Positions 21,248 to 29,001 of a stretch of 29,877 nt of DNA are shown in pieces. The notes below the pieces were generated by a model, which saw only the letters and a program-made list of their open reading frames with translations, was not told the DNA's origin and searched no databases. Where the stretch lies: contig JAEZHK010000087.1 of assembly GCA_023416655.1 (NCBI GenBank), positions 1 through 29,877 on the forward strand, given 5' to 3'. Both the position numbers and the translations under genes were made by a program. The stretch is from Bacillota bacterium. GTDB taxonomy: Bacteria; Bacillota; Clostridia; Christensenellales; Aristaeellaceae. Position 1 is the first letter of the stretch. Every line of letters begins with the position of its first letter.

Positions 21248-22313
21248 CGCGGAGAAACGCCATCAGGCGCTGATAGAAACGAAGGTTGTGGGCCGTCGCG
21301 AGCCGCAGGGCTGTAGCGTCGCCCAGCTTAAACAGGTGGTGCAGATAGGCGCGGGAATAGCGCTGACACAGGGCGCAGTCGCAGGTTTCGTCTACGGGAC
21401 GCTTGTCGCGTGCGTGGGCGTCGTCCAGGCAATAGTGAAAGCGGTAAAAACCGCCCGCGCTGAGCGCGGCGGGGTTGTCGCGGCCTTCCTTGAAGACATA
21501 AAGGCGCTGGTGGCGCGCCTCGCGGGTCGGGATCACGCAGTCAAAGAGCGTGTATCCCATGGCGACGCACTGAACGATCTCCTCCGGCCGACCGACCCCC
21601 ATCGCATAGCGCGGTTTCATGGGGTCCATCGCCTCACAGGCGTAGCGGAGCGATTCGACGTGCAGCGTGCCGTCCGCCCGGAGCGGCCACCCGCCAAAGC
21701 CGAAGCCGTCAAACCCGATTTCCCGAAGCCGCGCGCCGCACTCCATGCGCAGTTCCCGATCGCCCCCGCCCTGCACAATGCCAAACAGAAGGGGCCTTTC
21801 CGCCCGCCCGGAAAACAGCTTGTCGAACTCCGCCCGGCACCTGATTCCCCACGCGACGGTCAGCTCCACGCTGCGCCGCTGGGCCTCGGGCGGGTCGTCC
21901 GGATGGGTACAAAGGTCCAGCGCCATATAAATGTCGCTGCCCAGCTGGTACTGCGCCTGTATGCACTTCTCCGGGGTAAAGATCATCTTGCCGCCGGAGT
22001 CCGGCCGGAAGATAATTTCCGCGTCGCGGATTTCGCCGTAGGAGGGGTTTTCACGGATCAGCGAGAAAAGCTGAAACCCGCCGGAGTCGGTGAGTATCGC
22101 GCCCGGCCAGCCGCAGAATTCGTGCAGGCCGCCAAGGGCTTTCACCAGCTTCGCGCCGGGCCTCTGGTAGAGGTGGAACGTGTTCATGACCACGCCCGGG
22201 ACGCCCGCGGCCTCGGCGTCGTCAAACCCGGTCGCCCGAAGCGCCCCATAGGTGGCGTCCGGAAAGAAGGCTGGCAGCGGTACAGGCCCCCGCCTCGTTA
22301 CAAGCTGCTTCAT
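21237..22313 (-). CDS. tgt: tRNA-guanine transglycosylase family protein
   Basis: A 358-residue enzyme that exchanges G34 of tRNAs for a 7-deazaguanine in queuosine synthesis. Key residues are present: general base D76 (LTDSGGFQ), D133 (ALDLCTHPD), Q181 (GIVQGG), nucleophile D258 (FDCVIPTRE), and the zinc site C311, C313, C316 and H342 (CDCALCQRYSRAYLHHL, AHNLRFY). Unusual points: the substrate loop usually reading GGLAVGE is GGWPLRA here, and CTPYP is CTHPD. This suggests altered base preference or simply a divergent subfamily. It overlaps rsmH by four bases (ATGA) and the 16S methyltransferase gene by 11, so all are co-translated. The usual partners queA, yajC and secD are not adjacent in the window. 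Confidence 0.85.
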   Translation of the reverse strand: MKQLVTRRGPVPLPAFFPDATYGALRATGFDDAEAAGVPGVVMNTFHLYQRPGAKLVKALGGLHEFCGWPGAILTDSGGFQLFSLIRENPSYGEIRDAEIIFRPDSGGKMIFTPEKCIQAQYQLGSDIYMALDLCTHPDDPPEAQRRSVELTVAWGIRCRAEFDKLFSGRAERPLLFGIVQGGGDRELRMECGARLREIGFDGFGFGGWPLRADGTLHVESLRYACEAMDPMKPRYAMGVGRPEEIVQCVAMGYTLFDCVIPTREARHQRLYVFKEGRDNPAALSAGGFYRFHYCLDDAHARDKRPVDETCDCALCQRYSRAYLHHLFKLGDATALRLATAHNLRFYQRLMAFLRDGN

Positions 22314-23254
22314 TGGGCGGCCTCCAGCTTCTCGATGATGCGCAGGTTTGCGCTGCGTGCGCGGGCATTTCTCGAAAGCTCCGCCTCAGTCGGAGAGACG
22401 GGCTTCCGGGTGACGAGCTTCGCTCTCGGCACCCTGCCGCACACGCAGAGCGGGCTGTCCGGCGGGCACACGCAGGGGTTCGCCAGATCGCGGAACGTGG
22501 TTTTGACCACGCGGTCCTCGAGGGAGTGAAAGGAGATCACGCACAATCTGCCGCCGGGCAGGAGCAGGGCCGTCAAATCCCGTAATGCCGCCTCGAGCGG
22601 CGCCAGTTCGTCGTTTACGGCGATGCGCAGCGCCTGAAACGACCTGCGGGCCGGGTGCCCGCCGTCCTTGGCCCGGAATTTCTTGGGGATCGCCGCGTCG
22701 ATGATGGAAACCAGGTCCCCCGTCGTCTCCACCGGCTTCGCCTTCCGCCGGTCGCACAAAACCCGCGCGATGTGCCTGGACCAATTTTCCTCGCCATAGT
22801 CGCGCAGGATCCGGGCGATCTCGCCCTCCGGCCAGTCGTTCACGATCGTGCGGGCAGTAAGAGTTTGGCTGCGGTCCATCCGCATGTCGAGCGCCGCGTC
22901 CTCGTGGTAGGAGAAGCCCCGTTCCCCGTCGTCCAGCTGCGGCGAGCTGACGCCGAGGTCCAAGAGCGCCCCGTCAAGCGCTGAGACGCCGAAACCCGAC
23001 AAAAGCATCTTCGCGTCGTGGAAATTGCCGTGGATGGGCTGAAAGCGAGCGTCATGGATGCGCTCCGAAGTCGCGTCAAGCGCGGCCCGATCCCGGTCGA
23101 TGCCAAAGAGCCTGCCGCCTGGGCCCAGGCGCTCCAGGATCTTTGAAGAATGGCCCCCGCCGCCCAGCGTGCCATCCAGGTACGCCCCGTCCGGCCGGAT
23201 GTTGAGGCCCTCGATGCACTCATTCAGGAGCACCGGTATGTGCTGGTAAATCAT
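22310..23254 (-). CDS. rsmH: 16S rRNA (cytosine1402-N4)-methyltransferase
   Basis: A 314-residue methyltransferase making m4C1402 in 16S rRNA, the same nucleotide that RsmI methylates on its ribose. Motifs: HIPVLLNECIEGL, the SAM loop YLDGTLGGGGHS, FGIDRDRAALD, LLDLGVSSPQLDDGERGFSY, DMRMD, ARRSFQALRIAVNDEL, and CVISFHSLEDRVVK. The ATG at 23254, 6 bases after GGGGG, overlaps the recO stop by four bases; the longer frame is antisense-like reading of recO. Normally rsmH heads the division and cell wall cluster with mraZ and ftsL. Here it is between recO and tgt with neither nearby, so it has been moved into a ribosome-maturation operon. Confidence 0.93.
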   Translation of the reverse strand: MIYQHIPVLLNECIEGLNIRPDGAYLDGTLGGGGHSSKILERLGPGGRLFGIDRDRAALDATSERIHDARFQPIHGNFHDAKMLLSGFGVSALDGALLDLGVSSPQLDDGERGFSYHEDAALDMRMDRSQTLTARTIVNDWPEGEIARILRDYGEENWSRHIARVLCDRRKAKPVETTGDLVSIIDAAIPKKFRAKDGGHPARRSFQALRIAVNDELAPLEAALRDLTALLLPGGRLCVISFHSLEDRVVKTTFRDLANPCVCPPDSPLCVCGRVPRAKLVTRKPVSPTEAELSRNARARSANLRIIEKLEAAQ

Positions 23255-24030
23255 GGGTAATCCCCCGTCACGAGCTTGGGCAGCACCTTCGGGAACTGCT
23301 CCATGCGCTCGGAGATGAAGCGGCGCGCGTGCGCCGCGGCTTCGGGCCAGTCCGAGTGGCCCAGGAGTTTGTCGATCACGTCGAAGCGCGTCTTCGGCAC
23401 CTTCAGAAGAATGCGCCGCGCGCCCTCCGAAAGCGGCGAAAGCGGCTCGCGCGCAGCGGAGGCGCATGAAGGGCATACCGCGCCGCCCAGCCTTGCAGAG
23501 AAGGCTGCGGGGCCGGATCTTCCGCTGGCAACGGAATTTCCGGCGGGGGCGGAGACCTCGCGGGCGCAGACAACGCAATGGTCCATACGGGGCGCCTGAC
23601 CCATCAGCCCCAGGTAGTGCAGTTCGAATGCCGCCGTGGTCAGCTCCGGCGGCAGGCTGGAATAGCTTAAAAACGCCAGCGCCTTGAGCGCCAGCTGAAA
23701 TAGTTCCCCCGCTTCCTCGCCCGGCAGCGCGGCGAGGCCAAGGAGGTGCAGGTAGTAGGCGGCGTGGATAAACTTGTCCGGGTCCTCGCGGATCGGGAAG
23801 TTGCTCTCCTGCACCTGGCAGGACGTGACGGTGTAGCGGCCTTTTGATTCCACCAGCGTGTACTCGCCCGCGCAGAACGGCTCCGACGCGTTCATCAAGG
23901 GCGACCTTGGCCGCCTGCAGCCGCGCACCACCGCCTCCACCCGGCCCATGTCGGGCGAGAGCAGCGTAACCATGCGGTCGTAATCGCGCCAGTCGCTGCG
24001 CCGGATTACCAGCGCTTTCGTTGTGATCAT
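23251..24030 (-). CDS. recO: DNA repair protein RecO
   Basis: A 259-residue protein of normal RecO length. The N-terminal OB-fold is seen in KALVIRRSDWRDYDRMVTLLSPDMGRVEAVVRGCRRPRSPL, read in parts, followed by a helical domain. A zinc module made of CVVC (about 156-159) and CPSC (about 188-191) follows. RecO loads RecA together with RecR on single-stranded DNA. The start at 24030 lies 16 bases after the era stop codon, and its end overlaps the rsmH start. The era-recO order is standard in Firmicutes. Confidence 0.9.
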   Translation of the reverse strand: MITTKALVIRRSDWRDYDRMVTLLSPDMGRVEAVVRGCRRPRSPLMNASEPFCAGEYTLVESKGRYTVTSCQVQESNFPIREDPDKFIHAAYYLHLLGLAALPGEEAGELFQLALKALAFLSYSSLPPELTTAAFELHYLGLMGQAPRMDHCVVCAREVSAPAGNSVASGRSGPAAFSARLGGAVCPSCASAAREPLSPLSEGARRILLKVPKTRFDVIDKLLGHSDWPEAAAHARRFISERMEQFPKVLPKLVTGDYP

Positions 24031-24046
24031 GGATTCCTTTCAGGTA

Positions 24047-24931
24047 TTACTTCTGCTGTTCGTACCCCAGCGTGCGCAGGTCGGACAGGCGGTTGCGCCA
24101 GTCCTCCCGCACCTTGACCCAGAGCTTCAGGTTGACCTTGGCGTCCAGCAGGGTTTCGATGTCGGCGCGGGCTTCCGTGCCGATCTTGCCCAGCATCGCG
24201 CCGCGCTTGCCGATGATGATGGCCTTGTGGCTCTCCCGCTCACAGTAGAGGTTGGCGTGGATCTCGGTCAGGCTATGCCCCGCCTCGATGGACAGCATCT
24301 CCACGCCCACGCCGTGGGGGATCTCCTCCCGGAGGTTCAATAGCGCCTTTTCGCGGATGATCTCCGCGATGAGAACGCGCTCCGGCTGGTCGGTAATCAT
24401 GTCCTCCGGGAAGTACTTCGGCCCCTCGGGCATGGCGGCCTTGATGAGGGCGAGCAGCTCGTCCATGCCGTCGCCGCGTCGGGCGGACACCGGCACGATC
24501 TGGTCGAAGGCCACGCTCTGGAGCTTGCTCAGCTCCGGCATCAGCGTTTCGGGCGTCGAAAGATCGATCTTGTTGACGGCCAGGAACTTGGGGCAGCGCA
24601 TCTTGCCCACGTCCTCGAGGACGGAAAGGTCGCCCGCGCCGACATGGGTGGCGTCCACCACGCAGAGCACCGCGTCCACGCCCTCCCGGGCCTCGTGGGC
24701 AGCTTTGACCATGTATTCGCCCAGCTTGGTGCGGGGCTTGTGCAGGCCGGGGGTGTCGACGAACACGATCTGCCAGTCCTCCCCCGCGGCCACGCCCAAA
24801 ATCCTGGTGCGGGTGGTCTGCGGGCGGTCGGACACGATGGCCACCTTTTCGCCGACGAAGCGGTTCATGATCGAGGACTTGCCCACGTTGGGGCGGCCCA
24901 GGATGGCGACGAAGCCGGAATGAAAACTCAA
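24047..24931 (-). CDS. era: GTPase Era
   Basis: A 294-residue GTPase for 16S rRNA maturation and 30S assembly. G motifs: GRPNVGKSS (G1), the TTRTRI switch I, DTPG (G3), NKID (G4) and VSAR (G5). The C-terminal KH domain is seen from GVGVEMLSIEAGHSLTEIHA through HKAIIIGKRGAMLGKIG. I place the start at a TTG (24931), eight bases after GGAGG, giving the usual SFHSGFVAILGRPN beginning. A longer frame to 24976 would start inside the gap after cdd. It is followed by recO. Confidence 0.92.
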   Translation of the reverse strand: MSFHSGFVAILGRPNVGKSSIMNRFVGEKVAIVSDRPQTTRTRILGVAAGEDWQIVFVDTPGLHKPRTKLGEYMVKAAHEAREGVDAVLCVVDATHVGAGDLSVLEDVGKMRCPKFLAVNKIDLSTPETLMPELSKLQSVAFDQIVPVSARRGDGMDELLALIKAAMPEGPKYFPEDMITDQPERVLIAEIIREKALLNLREEIPHGVGVEMLSIEAGHSLTEIHANLYCERESHKAIIIGKRGAMLGKIGTEARADIETLLDAKVNLKLWVKVREDWRNRLSDLRTLGYEQQK

Positions 24932-24992
24932 AGGGTTGTCCTCCTCAAATGCATTGGTTTGGATCCCCAACATCATGCGGGGGTCCGTTTTG

Positions 24993-25388
24993 TCAGGCCT
25001 GCAGGTCTTCGGGGCCGAAGGAATGCGGCAGCAGTTCCTTGAGCGGCAGCACGGAGATCTTGCCGCTTGCGCGGGACCCGCAGATCACCCGCATGTCCAG
25101 CGAAAACTCATTGAGCATCTGGCGGCAGATGCCGCAGGGCCAGGGGTCCACGTTGTCCGCGGCGACGGCGATGGCGGTGAAGCGCCTTGCGCCCTCGGAC
25201 ACGCCCTTGACCAGCGCGGTGCGCTCGGCGCAGATGGTGCCGCCGAAGGACGCGTTTTCAATGTTGCAGCCGGTGAATGCTCTGCCGTCCTCGGACAGGA
25301 TGCACGCGCCCACCCGGAAATGGGAATAGGGCGCGTAGGCGTTGTCCATGGCCTTTACGGCCAGCACGAAAAGCTCCCGGTCGGTCAT
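24993..25388 (-). CDS. cdd: Cytidine deaminase
   Basis: A 131-residue zinc hydrolase converting cytidine and deoxycytidine to uridine forms. The proton shuttle and zinc ligands are CAERTA (C54-A-E56) and PCGICRQ (CxxC, 90-93), with NAYAPYSHFRVGA near the start and NIENASFGGT before the active site. The ATG at 25388 has AAAGGAGGA seven bases upstream. The 60 bases between cdd and the era start hold no gene. In Firmicutes cdd is typically just ahead of era, as here. Confidence 0.93.
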   Translation of the reverse strand: MTDRELFVLAVKAMDNAYAPYSHFRVGACILSEDGRAFTGCNIENASFGGTICAERTALVKGVSEGARRFTAIAVAADNVDPWPCGICRQMLNEFSLDMRVICGSRASGKISVLPLKELLPHSFGPEDLQA

Positions 25389-25641
25389 GCTCTTCCTCCT
25401 TTGCCAATAGGCGGGCATCCTACTCTCCGGCATGGATACCGGTCGCATGATTGCCGCTCGTCGGCCTTCTGATCGTTCCCGGCGACCCGTGCGCCGGGAA
25501 TCGGTTTCCGGAATCAGTGCGAACACTGGTGAAGGAAACAGTACCTTCCGTCAGTGAGCCACCCGAAAATTCCAGAGAATTTTAGGCTCACGCAGATGTT
25601 CCTTCGCGATGAAAATCCGCTTGCGGATTTTCATCGCCCGG
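25389..25641. other. Intergenic region with two large hairpins
   Basis: The 253 bases between ybeY and cdd hold no open frame. Two structures stand out. First, a nested hairpin at 25554-25591: outer stem GTGAGCC/GGCTCAC and inner stem AAAATTC/GAATTTT around CAGA. Second, a perfect 15-bp stem at 25606-25637 (GCGATGAAAATCCGC with its inverse, two-base loop), five bases past the ybeY stop. Neither is followed by a T-run on the minus strand, so they are more likely mRNA processing or stabilising structures, or a repeat, than terminators. A dgkA gene, often found here, is absent. Confidence 0.6.
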
Positions 25642-26142
25642 TTAGCGCGCAAGCGCCAGCATAGTTAAAGCCTGTTCTTCCAGTGCGCGCATCACCCGCT
25701 GGCCGTCCTCGGCCTCGTGGTCGTAGCCCATCAGGTGGAACACGCCGTGGGCGGTCAGGTACCCCAACTCCCGCTCCAGCGAGTGTCCGTAGGCCGCCGC
25801 CTGCTCCGCCGCCCGGGGCAGCGAGATGACGAGGTCCCCCAGAAAGCACAGCCCGGTATTCGGGTTGTACTCCCGCCGGACCAGCTTCAGGCTACTGCCG
25901 GCGGTCCTGCCCTCCCGGTAGGAAACGGTGGGGAAGCTGAGTACGTCGGTCGCCCGGTCGATCCCGCGGTGCTCCCGGTTGATCTGACGGATCGCTTGAT
26001 CGTCTACCAGCCGCGCCGCCACCTCCGCGCCCATCAGCCCCTCCAGCCCCATCGCCGCGCGGGCGACGGCCTCCAGCAGGTCTTGAATGCCCTCCGGCGC
26101 GCCGGGGGTGTCGATCTCAAGCGTCAGCGCGTTTTGGCTCAT
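25642..26142 (-). CDS. ybeY: Endoribonuclease YbeY
   Basis: A 166-residue metal-dependent RNase for 16S rRNA 3'-end maturation and ribosome quality control. The zinc signature HGVFHLMGYDH (H-x3-H-x5-H) is complete, preceded by RELGYLTA. The family strands VARLVDDQAIRQINREHRGIDRATDVLSFP and GDLVISLPRA (read in parts) are present. The start at 26142 overlaps the end of pgpH by 26 bases. An insert of about 15 residues (REGRTAGSSLKLVRR) sits between the DVLSFP and GDLVIS strands, slightly longer than in most homologues. Confidence 0.93.
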   Translation of the reverse strand: MSQNALTLEIDTPGAPEGIQDLLEAVARAAMGLEGLMGAEVAARLVDDQAIRQINREHRGIDRATDVLSFPTVSYREGRTAGSSLKLVRREYNPNTGLCFLGDLVISLPRAAEQAAAYGHSLERELGYLTAHGVFHLMGYDHEAEDGQRVMRALEEQALTMLALAR

Positions 26143-28891
26143 CGTTGGGCTCCCTTCCGGCGTCAGGCCAGGGCCGCCGAGGCATCGGCGGGCGGTTGGG
26201 GATGGTGACTTCCGGGTACTCGATACGGTCGTGGTAGACCCCGGTCAGCACCGTCAGAAACGCGTCGCTGATCCGGGACAATTCCGAGAAGGTCAGAAGG
26301 CTCTCGTCAAACTGGCCGTCCTCGAGCTTGCCGTGGATCATCTTGCGGATCAGCTGCTGAAGCTTTTCCGGCGAGGAGTCGCCCGCGGCGCGGGCCGCGG
26401 CCTCGATGGTGTCGGCCAGCATTACGATGGCCGCCTCGCGGCTCCTCGGCCGGGGGCCGTCATAGCGGAAGTCGGCCACGTCCACGTCGCCGCCCTGCTT
26501 GGCGGCCTTGTCGTAGAAGTACAAAACCGGCGAATCCCCGTGGTGCTGCAGAATGATCTCCTGGATCTCCTCGGGCAGGCGCTCCCGGATGGCCATCTCC
26601 ACGCCGTCGTGCGGGTGGGCCGTCAGGATGGCGGTGGACACCCTGGGGTCCGTGCGGTCATGGGGGTTGTCGCAGCTCAACTGGTTTTCCTTGAAGTAGA
26701 TGGGCCGCTTGAGCTTGCCGATGTCGTGGTAGTACGCGCCCACGCGGGCGAGCAGCGCGTTCGCCCCCACCGCGCAGGCCGCGGCCTCCGCGAGGTTCGC
26801 GACCAGAATCGAGTGGTGGTAGGTGCCCGGCGTTTCGAGGAGCAGCCGCCGAAGAAGCGGCTTGTTCGGGTTGGATAGGTCCATCAGTTTCGACGCCGTC
26901 ACCAGATTGAACGCCCACTCGAGGAGCATCGCCTCCAGGATCGTCAAAACCGCGCTCACCAAGGCGCTGCCGCCCGACCACACCGCCCAGGTCATCACGT
27001 TCTGGATGTCGGCGCTGTTGACCAGGCCCACCGCCACGGTGGTGAGCGTGTTGATGAGCACCACGATCGCGCCCGAGAGCATGACGCCCGCGAAGGAGTT
27101 GCGGTTTCGGATCACCGGCACCAACGCCGTGCCCGCGACCAGCGAAGTCAGCATCACGCCGAACATGGTGGCGGTGAAGAGCCCCTTGTCCGCCGCGGCC
27201 ATCAGGCCCGCGAGGATCGACAGGATGACGTTGATCACGATGGCGAGGCGGGGCTTGAGTAGCCGCGTCGTCAGCATCGCGCCCAGCGCCACCGGCATCA
27301 GGTACGCGTTGACCGCGCGGAACGCCATCGCCCAGGCCAGCGTGGTTACGAGGATGACCGCCATCAGCGCCACGCGCCTCGGGTCCCGGAGCATGTCGGG
27401 CACGAAGGAGTAGATGTAGAGCACCGCGACCAGCGTCAGAAGCGTCAATAGAAGCGCCAGCCCCAGGTACAGCGACATGTCCACCGCCCGGTCCTTCAGC
27501 ATGCCGAGGCTATTGAGCATCTCGATCTGCGGGCGCGTGACCACCTCGCCCGCGCGGACGATGTTCTGACCCTTTTTGTAGACCACGTCCTCCACCGACT
27601 CCCGGGCGGCCTGCCGCTTGAGCTCGGTGGTCTCCTCGTCGAGGAGCATGTTGGCCTTGAGGTGCGTTGCGACGACGGCTCCGGCGGCGGCGGCCAGGTC
27701 CTGGTCGTAGCCGTCGCCCACCAGATCGCGCTCGATCTTGACGGCGGTCTCCCGCTCCTGCCCCTCGGCCACCTTGGCGTTGAGCGCCTCACGGGTGAGG
27801 ACGACGGCGGCGGAAGCGATCTCCGAAAGTGTGCCGTCGTCGGTGTCCAGCGCCTTGGTCAGCGCGGCGCCAGACATCTCCACCGGCCGCATCGCCTGGG
27901 CGGCCTTGCCCAGCGCCTCTTCCGTCAGTTCGGCCACCGTGCCATCCATCCCCACGCGCAGCTGCGCCAGCGCGCGAAGCTGCGCGAAGGAGTCCTCCAG
28001 CCGCGCCAGCACCGCGGGCATGACCGTGTCGTCGCTCTGGTAGGAGGGCTGCACCTCCCGCACGGCGGCGTCCACCAACATCTGGGTGGTGGCGGTGTCC
28101 GTGACGTCCTTGGAAGCGGTGATCGTGCGGGTGGACACCTCGCCCGCCTTCAGGTCGTAGCGCTCGGGGGAGATCGCGCCGGCCATCATCAGAAACAGCG
28201 CGACGAGCGTCGCCACCGCGATTGAAAGCGAAATCAGCGCGGGGCGGAGGTGCTTCTCCTCTTTGTCCCGGGCGGAGCGCTTGCGCCCGGGCCGCGCGGG
28301 GGCGTCCCCCCTTGGCTTCGGGTTGGTTTCCCGCACGGCGGCGGGATTGGGCTTCGAGGCGTATTCAGGCCTTGACGCGGATTCCGGCTTTGCTGCGATA
28401 GGCTGCGCGGACGGCTGCCTGCAGGACGCACTTCCGTTTGAATGCTGCGCGCCGTTCTCCTGCTTGCAGGACGGAGCGCTATTTGAAGGCTGCGCGGGCG
28501 TCAGCGGGGCGGACGGCTGCTTGCAGGAAACACTTCCGTTTGAAGGCTGCGGGGCAGACGGCTGCTTGCAGGACGCACTTCCGTTAGAAGGCGAATCGGG
28601 CGGCTGCTTGCACGGCTGCGCGCCGTTTGCCTTATTGCAGGAGGGCACATCGTGGCACGGCTGCGCGCCGTTTGTCTTGTTGCAGGAGGGCGCATCGTGG
28701 CACGGCTGCGCGCCGTTTGTCTTGTTGCTGGGCTGATCGCCATGCGGCGGTTTCGCGCCGGACGGCTGCGCGGCGCCGGACGCTTGCGCGCCGGGTTCCG
28801 ACGGCTGTGCGCCGGGCGCCGACGTGCCGCCCATGGAAATCTCGCCGGGTTCCGGACGGGAACCGGACTCCGGCTGGGGATCTTTTTGCAT
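26117..28891 (-). CDS. pgpH: Cyclic di-AMP phosphodiesterase PgpH (7TM-HD), with Cys-rich N-terminal extension
   Basis: A 924-residue membrane enzyme. Residues 1-210 are a low-complexity cytosolic extension rich in Pro, Ser, Gln, Asn and Cys, with tandem repeats. Then come a transmembrane helix (about 214-238), an extracellular 7TMR-HDED domain (about 240-465), seven helices (about 470-670) and an HD domain (about 685-850). HD motifs are HHSILVANLAEAAA, YYHDIGKLKRP, LTAHPHDGVE and ILQHHGDS. PgpH hydrolyses cyclic di-AMP, which controls potassium and osmotic balance. The ATG at 28891 has GGGAGAGGG nearby. Usual PgpH proteins are about 700 residues; the excess is the extension. It lies between phoH and ybeY, the common Firmicute order. 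Confidence 0.92.
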   Translation of the reverse strand: MQKDPQPESGSRPEPGEISMGGTSAPGAQPSEPGAQASGAAQPSGAKPPHGDQPSNKTNGAQPCHDAPSCNKTNGAQPCHDVPSCNKANGAQPCKQPPDSPSNGSASCKQPSAPQPSNGSVSCKQPSAPLTPAQPSNSAPSCKQENGAQHSNGSASCRQPSAQPIAAKPESASRPEYASKPNPAAVRETNPKPRGDAPARPGRKRSARDKEEKHLRPALISLSIAVATLVALFLMMAGAISPERYDLKAGEVSTRTITASKDVTDTATTQMLVDAAVREVQPSYQSDDTVMPAVLARLEDSFAQLRALAQLRVGMDGTVAELTEEALGKAAQAMRPVEMSGAALTKALDTDDGTLSEIASAAVVLTREALNAKVAEGQERETAVKIERDLVGDGYDQDLAAAAGAVVATHLKANMLLDEETTELKRQAARESVEDVVYKKGQNIVRAGEVVTRPQIEMLNSLGMLKDRAVDMSLYLGLALLLTLLTLVAVLYIYSFVPDMLRDPRRVALMAVILVTTLAWAMAFRAVNAYLMPVALGAMLTTRLLKPRLAIVINVILSILAGLMAAADKGLFTATMFGVMLTSLVAGTALVPVIRNRNSFAGVMLSGAIVVLINTLTTVAVGLVNSADIQNVMTWAVWSGGSALVSAVLTILEAMLLEWAFNLVTASKLMDLSNPNKPLLRRLLLETPGTYHHSILVANLAEAAACAVGANALLARVGAYYHDIGKLKRPIYFKENQLSCDNPHDRTDPRVSTAILTAHPHDGVEMAIRERLPEEIQEIILQHHGDSPVLYFYDKAAKQGGDVDVADFRYDGPRPRSREAAIVMLADTIEAAARAAGDSSPEKLQQLIRKMIHGKLEDGQFDESLLTFSELSRISDAFLTVLTGVYHDRIEYPEVTIPNRPPMPRRPWPDAGREPNDEPKRADA
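28411..28735 (-). repeat. Tandem DNA repeats coding the PgpH extension
   Basis: Two families of in-frame repeats. From 28615 to 28735 a 45-bp unit occurs about three times, coding N-K-(T/A)-N-G-A-Q-P-C-H-D-x-P-S-C; neighbouring copies differ at only a few bases. From about 28411 to 28600 a looser unit of about 45-60 bp occurs four times, coding P-S-N-G-S-x-S-C-(K/R)-Q-P-S-A. Near identity points to recent expansion by slippage or unequal exchange. Confidence 0.8.
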
Positions 28892-28967
28892 GTCTACCCT
28901 CTCCCGTCGCCTGAGACGGCGCGCGCCGCTCAGGGAATCAATCCTTCGTTACTTCTTTATATACGCA

Positions 28968-28994
28968 TTGAAAGGCCGCCCGGCGGATTTTCAA
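28968..28994 (-). other. Hairpin after phoH
   Basis: A symmetrical hairpin with stems TTGAAA/TTTCAA and CCGCC/GGCGG, separated by two-base bulges on both sides, lies seven bases after the phoH stop. No T-run follows on the minus strand, so termination is doubtful. The remaining bases before pgpH show only its ribosome binding site. Confidence 0.45.
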
Positions 28995-29001
28995 CGCCTC
29001 T

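Noticed and set aside
20613..22529. 638-residue plus-strand open frame
   Set aside because: Antisense of the 16S methyltransferase, tgt and rsmH genes, all of which show intact family motifs; composition is that of a shadow frame.
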